A program made the position numbers and the translations under genes. From an uncultured Phycisphaerales bacterium (GTDB lineage: Bacteria > Planctomycetota > Phycisphaerae > WQYP01): DNA of 64,000 bases. The notes beneath the pieces are model-generated. The model was not told where the DNA came from. It saw nothing but the letters and a program-made list of their open reading frames with translations, and did no database searches. Of the stretch, positions 7,941 to 16,900 are shown one piece after another. Each line of letters begins with the position of its first letter. Positions within the stretch are counted from its first letter, which is position 1. The stretch lies in assembly GCA_903845195.1 (NCBI GenBank), contig CAIMWO010000018.1, forward strand, positions 1-64,000, read 5' to 3'.

Positions 7941-9242
7941 GGAATCCTTCAGATATTCGTTGATCACATAGGGCCGCTTGCCGGAGCGTAGCGGAGGAAT
8001 CTCGTTGACGCGATTGATGGATATATTCGCTTCCTGGCCTAAATACTGCCGGAGGAGGTGCACCACGCGTTCTTCTTCTTCAAAACCCGGCGTTACGACC
8101 AACATCAACTCATACTGGGCCGCCGTCCTCTGGATAAAGCGGAACTGCGTGATCCCGGTGACCTCGCGAAGGTTGTTCACCAACACGTAGGGAGATACAA
8201 TCTGGCCGTTTGTATCCAGGATCATTTCGACGAGCCGGCCTTGGAGTTCACGAAGCGTTGGGGTTGGATTTCCGCAGGGACAAGGATCTGCCTCCAATAT
8301 CGCCAGGTCGCCGATGACATACCGGATCAGCGGCATGGCATGGGAGAACAGGTCCGTAACCACAACCCGTCCGACCTGGCCGGGCGGAGCCGGGATGTCG
8401 CTCCCCAACGCCAGCAACTCGAAGACGTAGCTGGCGGTGTTGAGGTGCAGGCGTCCACTCCGGCATTCCTGGGCGAGGACCCCGAACTCCTGGCTCGCAT
8501 AACGGTTAAACACCGGACAGCCGAAGACACTCTCGATGTCTCGCCGCTCATCGGGTGTCAGTGCTTCCGCGGTCGGCACGACCGCCCTCAATGAAAACAT
8601 GCCTGGCTTGTCGCCTTTGCGGGAACAGTAATCGGCGAGCACGCTGATGGGGCGGGCGTAGCCGGTGAGATAAACCATCGCCGGATGCTTGAGTTCCTTG
8701 CGAGCCCGCGCCAGCCAGGGTTCGTTCATGACTGAGGGATCGAACAGCACCTGGTTCTCCATCCAGTAACGGAGGGGCTTCTTGTTGCGGATAATCCGCA
8801 CATTAGCGTGGCGCATCCCGAGTTTGAACCCAGCCAGCTCGCTGAAGTATATGATTTCGGCCCGCTGCCGGCAACGCTTCAAGGGGGAAAGCCGGAACTG
8901 CATGGGCATGCCGGTGGAGCCCGAAGTGGACATGACCGGCAACGGCTGACCCGCATAGACGGTGGATTCGAATGCACCTCTGTGGTCGGAGATGTGCCGC
9001 TTCTGAATCACGGGAAACCTCGCCAGCTCCGTAGAGCCATGGTACGCCCGGTAGAAAGGGGTGGTGGCCGTGGCGTGGGTCAGGAGAGACTCCAGGCGCT
9101 TGCTCTGCACCGCCGAGGCCTTGGGACCGGCGGACAACTGGGCCTCGATATCGTCCAACTGACTGCGGACCGATGGACGCCGAAACGCATCAGCAATCCA
9201 GAAAACCCTCCTTCGGAGAAATGGTCCCAAGGTGTTAAGCAT
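7896..9242 (-). CDS. PaaK/CapK-like adenylate-forming ligase
   Basis: A 448-aa protein with the phenylacetate-CoA-ligase fold. Features include MSTSGSTGMP (the SSGTTG-type P-loop, about residues 103-112), a YASQEFG motif (the Y.S.E.G adenylate motif) and the VVTDLFSHAMPLIRYVIGDL segment with the catalytic D, then a C-terminal small domain. CapK-type members lie in capsule and exopolysaccharide clusters, as here; the acid substrate is unknown. The cysteine pair in DPCPCGNP is also a family feature. The C-terminal 13 residues come from a dispersed repeat. The ATG at 9242 lies immediately after a heptad array with no visible ribosome-binding site, so the native upstream region has probably been replaced. 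Confidence 0.85.
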   Translation of the reverse strand: MLNTLGPFLRRRVFWIADAFRRPSVRSQLDDIEAQLSAGPKASAVQSKRLESLLTHATATTPFYRAYHGSTELARFPVIQKRHISDHRGAFESTVYAGQPLPVMSTSGSTGMPMQFRLSPLKRCRQRAEIIYFSELAGFKLGMRHANVRIIRNKKPLRYWMENQVLFDPSVMNEPWLARARKELKHPAMVYLTGYARPISVLADYCSRKGDKPGMFSLRAVVPTAEALTPDERRDIESVFGCPVFNRYASQEFGVLAQECRSGRLHLNTASYVFELLALGSDIPAPPGQVGRVVVTDLFSHAMPLIRYVIGDLAILEADPCPCGNPTPTLRELQGRLVEMILDTNGQIVSPYVLVNNLREVTGITQFRFIQRTAAQYELMLVVTPGFEEEERVVHLLRQYLGQEANISINRVNEIPPLRSGKRPYVINEYLKDSLREVGRVTPCAPAP

Positions 9243-9274
9243 GCTGTCAGTGGTCAGTGGTCAGTGGTCAGTGG
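9243..9274. repeat. Heptad array, four gtcagtg units
   Basis: Four tandem copies of a 7-base unit (gtcagtg) directly abutting the start codon of the minus-strand CapK-like gene and upstream of rsmE. Confidence 0.85.
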
Positions 9275-9311
9275 GAGGGTGGGACGATGTGTGTTATTGG
9301 GAGGATTGGTG

Positions 9312-10037
9312 GTGGGTGAGCGGTATCGGTTTTTTGTGGAGGGGATTGGGCCGCATGTGGGGTTGGCGGATGATCAGGCGCATCATGCGCGGGCGGTGTT
9401 GCGGCTCAAGGAGGGGGATGAGGTGATCGTTTTTGATGGATGCGGGAAGTGGGCGGAGGCGGTGATCGAGACGACGGGGAAGCACCATGCGGGGGTGCGG
9501 GTGACGGGGGAGATTCATGAGGAAGCGGAGCCGGGGCGGAAGTTGACGCTGGCGACGGCGCTGCCGAAGGGGGATCGGGCGGAGTGGCTGATCGAACAGG
9601 CGAGCCAGCTGGGGGCGACGTGCGTGCAGTGGCTGGACTGCGAGCGCGGGGTGGTGAAGCCGAAGGAAGGGACGGGGAAGATCGAGAAGTGGCGGCGGTG
9701 GGCGGTGGAGAGTGCCAAGCAGTGCGGGCGGGCGTGGATGATGCGGGTGGAGCCGATGCGGGGATTGGAGGAGGTGCTGGCGCAGGCGTTGGGGCGCGGG
9801 GCGAAGGTGATCTGGCTGGAGCCACGGGAAGGGCGGGGGATTCTGGAGGCGATGGAAGGAGCGAAGGATATTGTGGCGTTGATTGGGCCGGAGGGGGGAT
9901 GGAGTCCGCGTGAGATGGAATTGCTGATGGCGGCGGCGGAGCGGGGGGAGGTGGTACGCGTGCGGCTGGGGGCGAATGTTTTGCGGATTGAGACGGCGTG
10001 TGCGGCGGTGGCGGGGGTTATGTGTTATGGGTTATGA
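9312..10037 (+). CDS. rsmE: 16S rRNA (uracil1498-N3)-methyltransferase RsmE
   Basis: A 241-aa SPOUT-class methyltransferase. The N-terminal PUA-like part begins RYRFFVEGI with the family motif DDQAHHARAVLRLKEGDEV. The SPOUT knot is at the C-terminus with VALIGPEGGWSPREMEL and VRLGANVLRIETACAAV, the SAM-binding loops of RsmE. It methylates N3 of U1498 in 16S rRNA. The start is GTG at 9312: a strong GGGAGGA at 9299-9305 sits 6 bases upstream, and the protein then has the normal family length. Longer in-frame starts back to 8808 run through another gene and are rejected. The last codons and stop fall inside a heptad array. Confidence 0.92.
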   Translation: MGERYRFFVEGIGPHVGLADDQAHHARAVLRLKEGDEVIVFDGCGKWAEAVIETTGKHHAGVRVTGEIHEEAEPGRKLTLATALPKGDRAEWLIEQASQLGATCVQWLDCERGVVKPKEGTGKIEKWRRWAVESAKQCGRAWMMRVEPMRGLEEVLAQALGRGAKVIWLEPREGRGILEAMEGAKDIVALIGPEGGWSPREMELLMAAAERGEVVRVRLGANVLRIETACAAVAGVMCYGL

Positions 10038-10065
10038 GGTATGGGATAAGGGTTATGGGTTATGA
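10017..10065 (+). repeat. Heptad array bridging rsmE stop and LRR gene start
   Basis: Units gttatgt, gttatgg, gttatga, ggtatgg, gataagg, gttatgg, gttatga in tandem. The array contains the rsmE stop codon and the ATG of the next gene, so gene ends have been remodelled by the repeat. Confidence 0.85.
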
Positions 10066-11237
10066 CCTCCAAGGCGCCATCTGATTTTTCTGCTTGTTAT
10101 TGCCGGGGGTGCGGGTACGACTTGCGGGCGGCGGTTAGCCGGTGCCCGGAGTGTGGGAGAGATTTTGATCCGGGAGATCCGCGGACGTTTCGACGGCGTC
10201 CGCCACGGGGTGCGTGGTGGCGCTGGGGGAAACGCGCTTTAGTGCTGCTGCTGATTCTGTTCTTGCTGGTGGGGAGTGCGTGGGGGTGGTTGTATTGGGG
10301 GTGGAAGAGTGAGCAGGTGGCGGTGGAGAAGTTTAAGGGAGGTGTTTCGCTCTACAAGCCGCTCGGAGGAAAGTGGCTGCAAGCCCATTTGGGTTCGACC
10401 GGCTGGGTATTGGATCGGGCGAAAAACCTTTATTTAGGATGCCCTGCGGCAAACGTAGATTTGCCTTACGTCGAGGATCTGAAATGGCTTCAGGAACTTC
10501 ATCTGAGCAACGAGGTTACTGACGAGGAATTGCTTCATATAAGAAACTGCAAATGTCTCTGGACGCTATACCTAAACTCGCCAAATGTGACTGACGCAGG
10601 TCTGATTCACCTGAAAGAACTCACAGAACTCCGCGCACTATTCCTTGGAAAGAGGATTACGGACGCGGGATTGGTCCACCTGCGGAAACTCAGAGAGCTT
10701 CAAATGCTTGATTTGGCCGGAACTGAGATAACCGATGCGGGGTTAGCTCAAGTCAGAAAATTCGGAAAACTTTGGAGTCTTTCACTCGAAGAGACACGGG
10801 TGACCGACGCGGGGATGGTCGAGCTGAAGGATTTAAAGAATCTCCGAAGTCTTGACCTGTCAAATACGAAGATTACTGATGCGGGATTAGTGCCCCTTAA
10901 GGAACTCAAGGGTCTTGAATGCCTCTCCCTGAATTACACTGGGGTCACCGATGCAGGCCTGGTCCATCTCAAGGATCTTCGCGAGCTTCAGGTTCTTTAC
11001 TTGAATCACACGAACGTAACAGATGAGGGGCTGGTTCATCTTAAGGATCTTGCAAAGCTCCGAAGGCTTTACTTGAACGATACGAAGGTCGCCGATGCGG
11101 GTCTGGTTCATCTCGAAGATCTCAAGGGACTGGAGGACGTTCACCTGTACCATACGAAAGTTACGAGTGCAGGTGTCGAGGCGTTGAAAGCCGCGATGCC
11201 AAGGGCGCGGGTATCGTACGTCTACGTCGAAGAATAG
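10062..11237 (+). CDS. Zinc-ribbon, single-pass membrane, leucine-rich-repeat protein
   Basis: A 391-aa protein. Residues 12-30 hold a zinc ribbon (CRGCGYDLRAAVSRCPECG), and residues 55-78 form one strong membrane helix. From about residue 120 to the end there are roughly ten leucine-rich repeats of ~24 residues with the consensus VTDAGLVHLKDLKxLxxLxL, the cysteine-containing GALA/RI-like LRR type common in Planctomycetota. It is probably a membrane-anchored protein-protein interaction module; its partner is unknown. There is no recognisable enzymatic domain. Its codon usage is less G-extreme than rsmE before it. The ATG lies at the end of a heptad array, with no clear ribosome-binding site. 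Confidence 0.8.
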   Translation: MTSKAPSDFSACYCRGCGYDLRAAVSRCPECGRDFDPGDPRTFRRRPPRGAWWRWGKRALVLLLILFLLVGSAWGWLYWGWKSEQVAVEKFKGGVSLYKPLGGKWLQAHLGSTGWVLDRAKNLYLGCPAANVDLPYVEDLKWLQELHLSNEVTDEELLHIRNCKCLWTLYLNSPNVTDAGLIHLKELTELRALFLGKRITDAGLVHLRKLRELQMLDLAGTEITDAGLAQVRKFGKLWSLSLEETRVTDAGMVELKDLKNLRSLDLSNTKITDAGLVPLKELKGLECLSLNYTGVTDAGLVHLKDLRELQVLYLNHTNVTDEGLVHLKDLAKLRRLYLNDTKVADAGLVHLEDLKGLEDVHLYHTKVTSAGVEALKAAMPRARVSYVYVEE

Positions 11238-11541
11238 GTGGGACGGGGGAAGGGCGAGTTGGTAAGGGCGGGCGGAATTTGGGGGCGGCGGGAGGGAGAA
11301 GCTATGGTTGAAATTACGGGGGATGCGCGGGAGACGGTTTACATTTTGAGGTAATGACAGAGGGCGCGGGCGAGACGCCCGCGAGACTGCGGGCAGAATG
11401 CCCGCACCACACTATCAGAATGCCCGCACCACATTATATGATTGGCCCGGTCGGCGGTGGCGAGGGGGTTGGGGGGGATTAGGGGACAATAGCTGATAGA
11501 ATGCTGCGTCTCGGTTCTTTTTTGATGTGAGTGGATGATTG
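11238..11541. other. Intergenic region with dispersed GCGGGCGAGACGCCCGC repeat
   Basis: No gene is seen. At about 11360-11435 lies a repeat of alternating cgggcg/gcccgc modules ending in two copies of gaatgcccgcaccaca. A close relative lies at about 23793-23845, so it is a dispersed intergenic element capable of hairpins. Confidence 0.65.
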
Positions 11542-12834
11542 ATGGCGAAGTCGTTGCCGATATTGGTCTCCAAGGAGACTTATGCGAAGTTTGATGCGTG
11601 CATACATTGCGGGATGTGTTTGCCTGCGTGTCCGACGTATTTGTTGACGGGGGATGAGGCGGATTCGCCGCGGGGGCGGATTCATTATATGAAGACGGCG
11701 GTGGACGGGCGGATCGAGGCGTCGGCGATGGTGTTCGAGCATCTGGACCGATGCCTGGTGTGCAGGGCGTGCGAGCCGGCGTGTCCGAGCGGGGTGGAGT
11801 ATCACGATTTGCTGGAGGCGGTGCGGCCCCAGGTGGCGCGGGTGGTGCTGGGGCGCGGGCGGGGTTTGAAAAATCGGTGGCTGGAATGGATGGTGCGGAA
11901 TGTGTTTCCGTATCCGAAGCGGGTGGCGATGAGCGTGCTGCCGCTGAAGGTGGCGCGGGCGATGGGGTTGGGAGGAGTGGTGGAGAGGATTGCGCGGATG
12001 TTGCCGTCACCGCTGGGTCAGATGGCGGCGATGTTGCCGGAGGGCAGGGTGTGGGGGGAGGCCCTGGCGGGGTTTACGCCGGCGGAGGGGGGACACCGGG
12101 GGAGCGTGATTCTATTGCAGGGATGCATTGGGAGCGTGGTATCGAAGGCGTTGAACCGGGCGTGCGTGCGCGTGCTGGCGCGGAATGGTTTTGATGTGCA
12201 TTTGCTGGCGTCGGAGCCGTGCTGCGGAGCGATGGCAGCGCATGCGAATGATCCGGAGGGGGCGCGGGAGTTTGCGCGGCAGGTGGTCGATGCGCTGGCG
12301 GGGCGGGATGCGGATTATTTTATTTCGCCGATCGCGGGGTGCGGGGCACAGTTGAAGGCGCTGGGGGAGGTGCTACAGGATGTGCCGGGGTATGCGGAGC
12401 GGGCGATGCGGGTGGCCAAGCGGATGCGGGATATTACGGAGTTCTTGGCGGAGGTGGGGATTCGGCCGCCGGAGAAGTCGATCGAACGGACGGTGACATA
12501 TCACGATTCGTGTCATCTGCTCAATGCACAGCACGTTGCGGCGGCGCCGCGGCAGTTGCTGGCGATGATACCGGGGTTGAAGGTGGTGAAGCTGGAGGAG
12601 AGCGATGTGTGCTGCGGGGCGGCGGGGACGTATAACCTGAGTCAGCCGGAGATGGCGGGAAGATTGGGAGAACGGAAGGCGGGGCATATTGTGGAGACGG
12701 GGGCCGCGGAGTGCGTGACGGCGAATGTGGGATGCCAGATGCAGATTGAGAAGAGCTTGCGGGCGGCGGGGAGGCCGATGCGGGTGCGGCATGTGGTGGA
12801 GGTGCTGGCCGAGGCGTATGGGGAGGGTGAATGA
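11542..12834 (+). CDS. glcF: Glycolate oxidase iron-sulfur subunit GlcF-like protein
   Basis: A 430-aa protein. Two ferredoxin-type 4Fe-4S motifs are at the N-terminus (CIHCGMCLPACPTY and CLVCRACEPACPSGVEY). Two cysteine-rich CCG domains follow (SEPCCGAMAAH near the middle and DVCCGAAGTYNLSQPEMA near the end), as in GlcF and related subunits. GlcF carries electrons from the flavoprotein GlcD/GlcE to the quinone pool during glycolate oxidation. No glcD or glcE is adjacent in this window, so a related D-lactate or glycolate role is possible. ATG at 11542 is chosen over TTG at 11539; GAGTGGA just upstream serves as the ribosome-binding site. Confidence 0.88.
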   Translation: MAKSLPILVSKETYAKFDACIHCGMCLPACPTYLLTGDEADSPRGRIHYMKTAVDGRIEASAMVFEHLDRCLVCRACEPACPSGVEYHDLLEAVRPQVARVVLGRGRGLKNRWLEWMVRNVFPYPKRVAMSVLPLKVARAMGLGGVVERIARMLPSPLGQMAAMLPEGRVWGEALAGFTPAEGGHRGSVILLQGCIGSVVSKALNRACVRVLARNGFDVHLLASEPCCGAMAAHANDPEGAREFARQVVDALAGRDADYFISPIAGCGAQLKALGEVLQDVPGYAERAMRVAKRMRDITEFLAEVGIRPPEKSIERTVTYHDSCHLLNAQHVAAAPRQLLAMIPGLKVVKLEESDVCCGAAGTYNLSQPEMAGRLGERKAGHIVETGAAECVTANVGCQMQIEKSLRAAGRPMRVRHVVEVLAEAYGEGE

Positions 12835-12867
12835 AACGATGAATGTTAAACGATGAACGATGAATGG
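12830..12867. repeat. Heptad array (aacgatg/aacgatga units) after glcF
   Basis: Units of aacgatg with single substitutions, starting at the glcF stop. The same unit recurs at 27226-27262 and 28281-28329. Confidence 0.8.
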
Positions 12868-12902
12868 GGGGCGCGGGGGCCTTGCGTTGCCACTCAAGGT
12901 TA

Positions 12903-13985
12903 CTAGCGTTGGTAGATGGGGAGGTAGCGATAGGGGACGGTGAGGGCGAGGATGGACATGGAGGTGGCGTAGGAGTCGCCGCCTTGTTGTTCGTTGGTGT
13001 TGGCGGCGGACCAGGAGCCATTTTGTTGCTGCCGCTGGAGGAGGGAGGTGCGGATGGCGGTGTGGATATCGTCCCAATATTTGCCGCCGAGTTGGTTGGC
13101 GGCCTGGGTGCAGTAGTAGACGGTGTAGTAGTAATGTTCGCCGGTGAAAGTTTGGCCGGGGGAATGGGGGTGAGCGCCGGCGAGGGCGTTGCGGAGGAGG
13201 TAGTCGCCGCCGGCGAGGGCTTCTTTGGTGTGATGCTGGCCGAGGAGTTCGAGGGAGAGGATGCCGGTGCCGGTGCGGGCGGCGTTGGGGTCGCCATTGA
13301 GGATGTACGAAAAGCCGCCGCCGTCGACGGCGCGGCGTTTGATGTAGGCGATGCCGAGGTCGATGGCTTTGCGCGGAACGGGTGCGCCGATGTTGGCAGC
13401 GCCGCGGAGGGCCATGAGTTGCCAGCCGGTGACGGAGATGTCGGAATCTTCGGAGGTGGGCGTGTAGCGCCAGCCGCCGATATCGCGGGGTGTTTTGGGG
13501 AGGGTTTGGGCATTGAGGATGAGGCGGACGGCTTTGGCGACGACGATTTTGATGCGTTGCTGGCGCGGTTCATCGACCATGCCGTAGGCTTCGCAGAGCA
13601 TGATGGAGGCGATGCCGTGGTCGTACATGGCCTGGCGGATGTTGGCGGAGGAGAGGAGGCCATTGTCTTGTTGCTGGGTGAGGATGAAATCGATGCCGCG
13701 GTTGACGTTGTCGCCGTAGGGGCCTTGTCCGGGGACGTGGCCGCGGGCCATGAAGGCCATGACGGCCAGGGAGGTGACGGCGATGGAGGGGGTGGGGCGA
13801 TCGAGATTGACGGGCCAGGAGCCGGTGCGGGCGTCTTGTGTGTGGGCGAGCCAATCGAGGCCGCGGTCGACGGAAGATTGGACTTGCGGGGGGATGGATT
13901 CGTCCTGGGCGGCGAGGAGGGTGGAGTGGTGGAGGAGTGCGGCGGAGATGAAGGCGAGGAGGGTGGCGAGGTGGAGCAATTTCAT
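12903..13985 (-). CDS. Exported prenyltransferase/squalene-cyclase-repeat protein
   Basis: A 360-aa protein. A signal peptide (residues 1-26, ending LLAAQ) is followed by alpha/alpha-barrel repeats of the terpenoid-cyclase type: GLDWLAHTQDARTGSW, LSSANIRQAMYDHGIAS, GGWRYTPTSEDSDISVTGWQ, and near the end QQQNGSWSAANTNEQQGG then DSYATSMSILAL. The acid-rich DXDD motif needed for cyclisation is not seen, so a binding or scaffold role in the periplasm is more likely than a cyclase. Its start overlaps the stop of the large DUF4175-like gene upstream by 4 bases, so the two are translationally coupled. A second protein with the same repeats is at 57366-59819. Confidence 0.75.
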   Translation of the reverse strand: MKLLHLATLLAFISAALLHHSTLLAAQDESIPPQVQSSVDRGLDWLAHTQDARTGSWPVNLDRPTPSIAVTSLAVMAFMARGHVPGQGPYGDNVNRGIDFILTQQQDNGLLSSANIRQAMYDHGIASIMLCEAYGMVDEPRQQRIKIVVAKAVRLILNAQTLPKTPRDIGGWRYTPTSEDSDISVTGWQLMALRGAANIGAPVPRKAIDLGIAYIKRRAVDGGGFSYILNGDPNAARTGTGILSLELLGQHHTKEALAGGDYLLRNALAGAHPHSPGQTFTGEHYYYTVYYCTQAANQLGGKYWDDIHTAIRTSLLQRQQQNGSWSAANTNEQQGGDSYATSMSILALTVPYRYLPIYQR

Positions 13986-16900
13986 TGGCCGGCTCCGTTT
14001 TCTGCCTGGAGGCGGGCGATGCGGGTGTAGTAGTTCTTGATCATCTCATGATAGGACGGCGGGCCGGACTGCTGGGCGGAGTTGAGGAGTTCGTTTTGCA
14101 TGTTGGGGGGAAGGCGGGCCCAGTCGGATGGAGAGATGCCGATATCTTGAACGGGCTTGGGGAGCTCGCCGGGTTTGGCGCCGGTGGTGAGGGTGGTCCC
14201 GGCGCCGGAGGCCTGCTGGGGGTGATCGGAGCCGGGCTTGCCGGCGGGACCGGGCTGACCGGGCTGGCCGGGGGTTTGACCGGGTGTGGATGATGGGGAT
14301 GGGGAGGACATGGCGGTTTCGCTGGAGGAGCTGTGGCCGGCGTTTTGCATGACCGACTGGGCGGCGTGCTGGAGCGACTGGGCGGCCTGCTGGGCGGCGG
14401 AGGGATTTCCCTGGGCGGCCTGGGATTGCTGATCGTGAGCGGATTGGACGTCTTGGGCGGCGGAGTCGGGGGAGGATTCGGGGGATTGGCCTGATGGGGT
14501 TTGAGAGGGGGATTGAGGGGACGATTGGCCGGCGCCGGGTTTGGAAGCGCTGGCGGATTGGGCGGATGGAGTTTGAGAGGGAGATTGGCCCTCGCCGGGT
14601 TTGGAGGCATTGGCGGACTGGGCCGAGTGGGTTTGAGAGGGAGATTGACCGGAGCCGGGTTTGGAGGCGGTGGCGGAATTTGCATCGGATCCGGGTTTCG
14701 ATCCTGTGGCGGATTCCTGACCTTTTCCTTGGTCGGGGGAAGAATTTTTGGCGGAGTCGGCGGAATGATTTTGCTGGGCGTTGGCGGATTCGCTGGAGGA
14801 TTTTTCGGGGCTGGGGGATTCGGGGGAGAGGGCATTTTGCGCTTCGGCGAGGGACTTGGCGGATTCCTGCTGATTGGAGCTGGCCTTTTGAGGATTGCCA
14901 CCCTTCTGGGCGGACGCGGCGGCGCGCTGCGATTGAGCGGCGTTCTGGAGCGACTGGGCGGCCTTGGCGGCGTGCTCGGCGGTTTGCGGGGCGGTGGCGT
15001 GGGTCTGCTCGCTGAGCTTTTGCGCCTGCTGGGCGGCTTGATCGATTTGCTCGGCGAGGGATTTTTGCTGCTCGGCCATGGGAGCGGATTGCTGCTTGGC
15101 GGCTTCGGCGGCGGCCAGCGATTTGGCGGCGCGATCGGTCTCATCTGCGAGGGCTTTTTGCTGCTCGGAAAGCGCGTGGGCCTGTTTGGCGGCTTCGCTT
15201 GCGGCGGGCTTGGGCGATGATGCGGCTGCGGCCTGGGCATCTTTTTTGGCGGCGCGGGCGGCTTCGGCGAGTTTGCCGGCGGCATCGGATAATTTCTTCT
15301 GCGCGGATTCGGCCATGCCTTCGTGGGCATCATGCTTGGCTTCGTCGGCGAGTTTGGCGGCATCGTCGGCGGCGGGCTTGTTGGCGGGATTGCTGGCCAT
15401 CTGGCGGGCGGCTTTTCTTAGATCGTCGGCAAGTTGCGAAGCGGTTTGGTTGGCGGGATCGGAGGGACGCGTCGGCGGGACGAGATCTTTCTTGGCCTGA
15501 TCGATCTGGCGGGCGAGTTGCTGGGCCTGATCTTTGAGGCTGCTGGCGGTCTTGTCATCCTGCTCGGCCTGACGGGCGGCGGATTGGGGGGTGGGCTGCG
15601 GGGTGGCGGACTGGGGGGGGGCGTCATTGGGTTTTTTCTGGGGGGCATCGAGTTTGTCGGCGGTGTTGTCGAGGGCGGCGGCTGCGGCCTTTTGCTGCTG
15701 CTGGGCGTTTTGGAGTTTGGAGGATTTGAGATCCTCGACGATGGGGTCCATCTGTTTGGGTTCGGGGGGCTTGGCGGAACTGTTGCGGAGTGCATCGGCA
15801 TTCTGCTTGGTAAAATTTTCGACTTGTTTGTTGAGGTCCTGCTGTTTGCGGGCGAGGTCGCTCAGTTTTTCCTTGGCCTGGGCGCCGTCGACCTGTTGCT
15901 TGAGTTGTTCGGCGACGGGTTTTTGCTGGGCTTTTAGGTCTTCGATTTTTTTGACCAGATCCTGGGTCTGGGCTTGGGCGGCATCGGCGGCGGGCTTTTG
16001 GAGATCGGGATTCTGGCTGATCAGATTTTCCAACTGTTTTTGCAGGTCGCGCTGTTGCTGCTGGAGGGCGGGATCGCGAGGATTTTTCGCCAGTTGTTCG
16101 GCAAGCTGGCGCTGTTGTTCGGCGAGGCGTTCGATTTCGCGGGCGAGATTTTGATCTTTGGCGGTGGCATTGAGCTGGCGGGAGATTTCGCGGAGATTTT
16201 TTCGGGCTTCGGCAATCTCACGCTGGGCCTTGTCGAAATTTTCCTGACGGGCGCGGGGTTTATCGTCGGCGAGCTGGCTTTGGGCCATGTCTTCGGCGGC
16301 GGGGACGATTTGCTTGTCGGCGGCTTGGGCGGCGCGGTCGGCAATATCCTTGAGATGCGAGTCCTGCGATTTTTCGGCGGCGTCTTTGAGTTGCTGGGCG
16401 GAATCGGCGAGTTGTTTTTTGACCTCGCCGGCGGCTTGTTTTTCCTGGGCGGTGAGCGCGCGGGCGGCATCGGCTTTTTTCAGGTCATCGATTTTCTGCT
16501 GGGCGGCTTCGAGATTTTCCGCGGTGGTGCGCAGGGCTTTGGCGAGGTCTCGGGCGGCGGTGACATCCTGGCGCTGGGCGAGGGGGGCGGCTTCGCGATT
16601 GATATCCAGCAATTGCGTGGCGGAGAGGGCGGTTTGCGGATCGGGATCGCGATTGTCGGTGATGCGTAGTTGATAGCTGATGCGCCGGGGTTCACGGCCG
16701 AAGTGGGGCTTGAGGATGTCGGCGACGGAAAGTTGCCACTGGCCGGAGTAGAGGGCGGGATCGGGGCGATCGGCGGGCAAGTCGAGGGGGATGATCTGCG
16801 TTTGCGTTTGATCGACCTGGACGAGGGCTTCGAGCTTGGCGAGGCCGAAATCATCGGAGGCGTTGAATTTGATGGAGACGGTATCGTCCGGGCGGACTTT

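Noticed and set aside
8808..9311. An N-terminal extension of RsmE
   Set aside because: The extension lies opposite the CapK-like gene and a heptad array; the GGGAGGA before 9312 gives a family-length protein.
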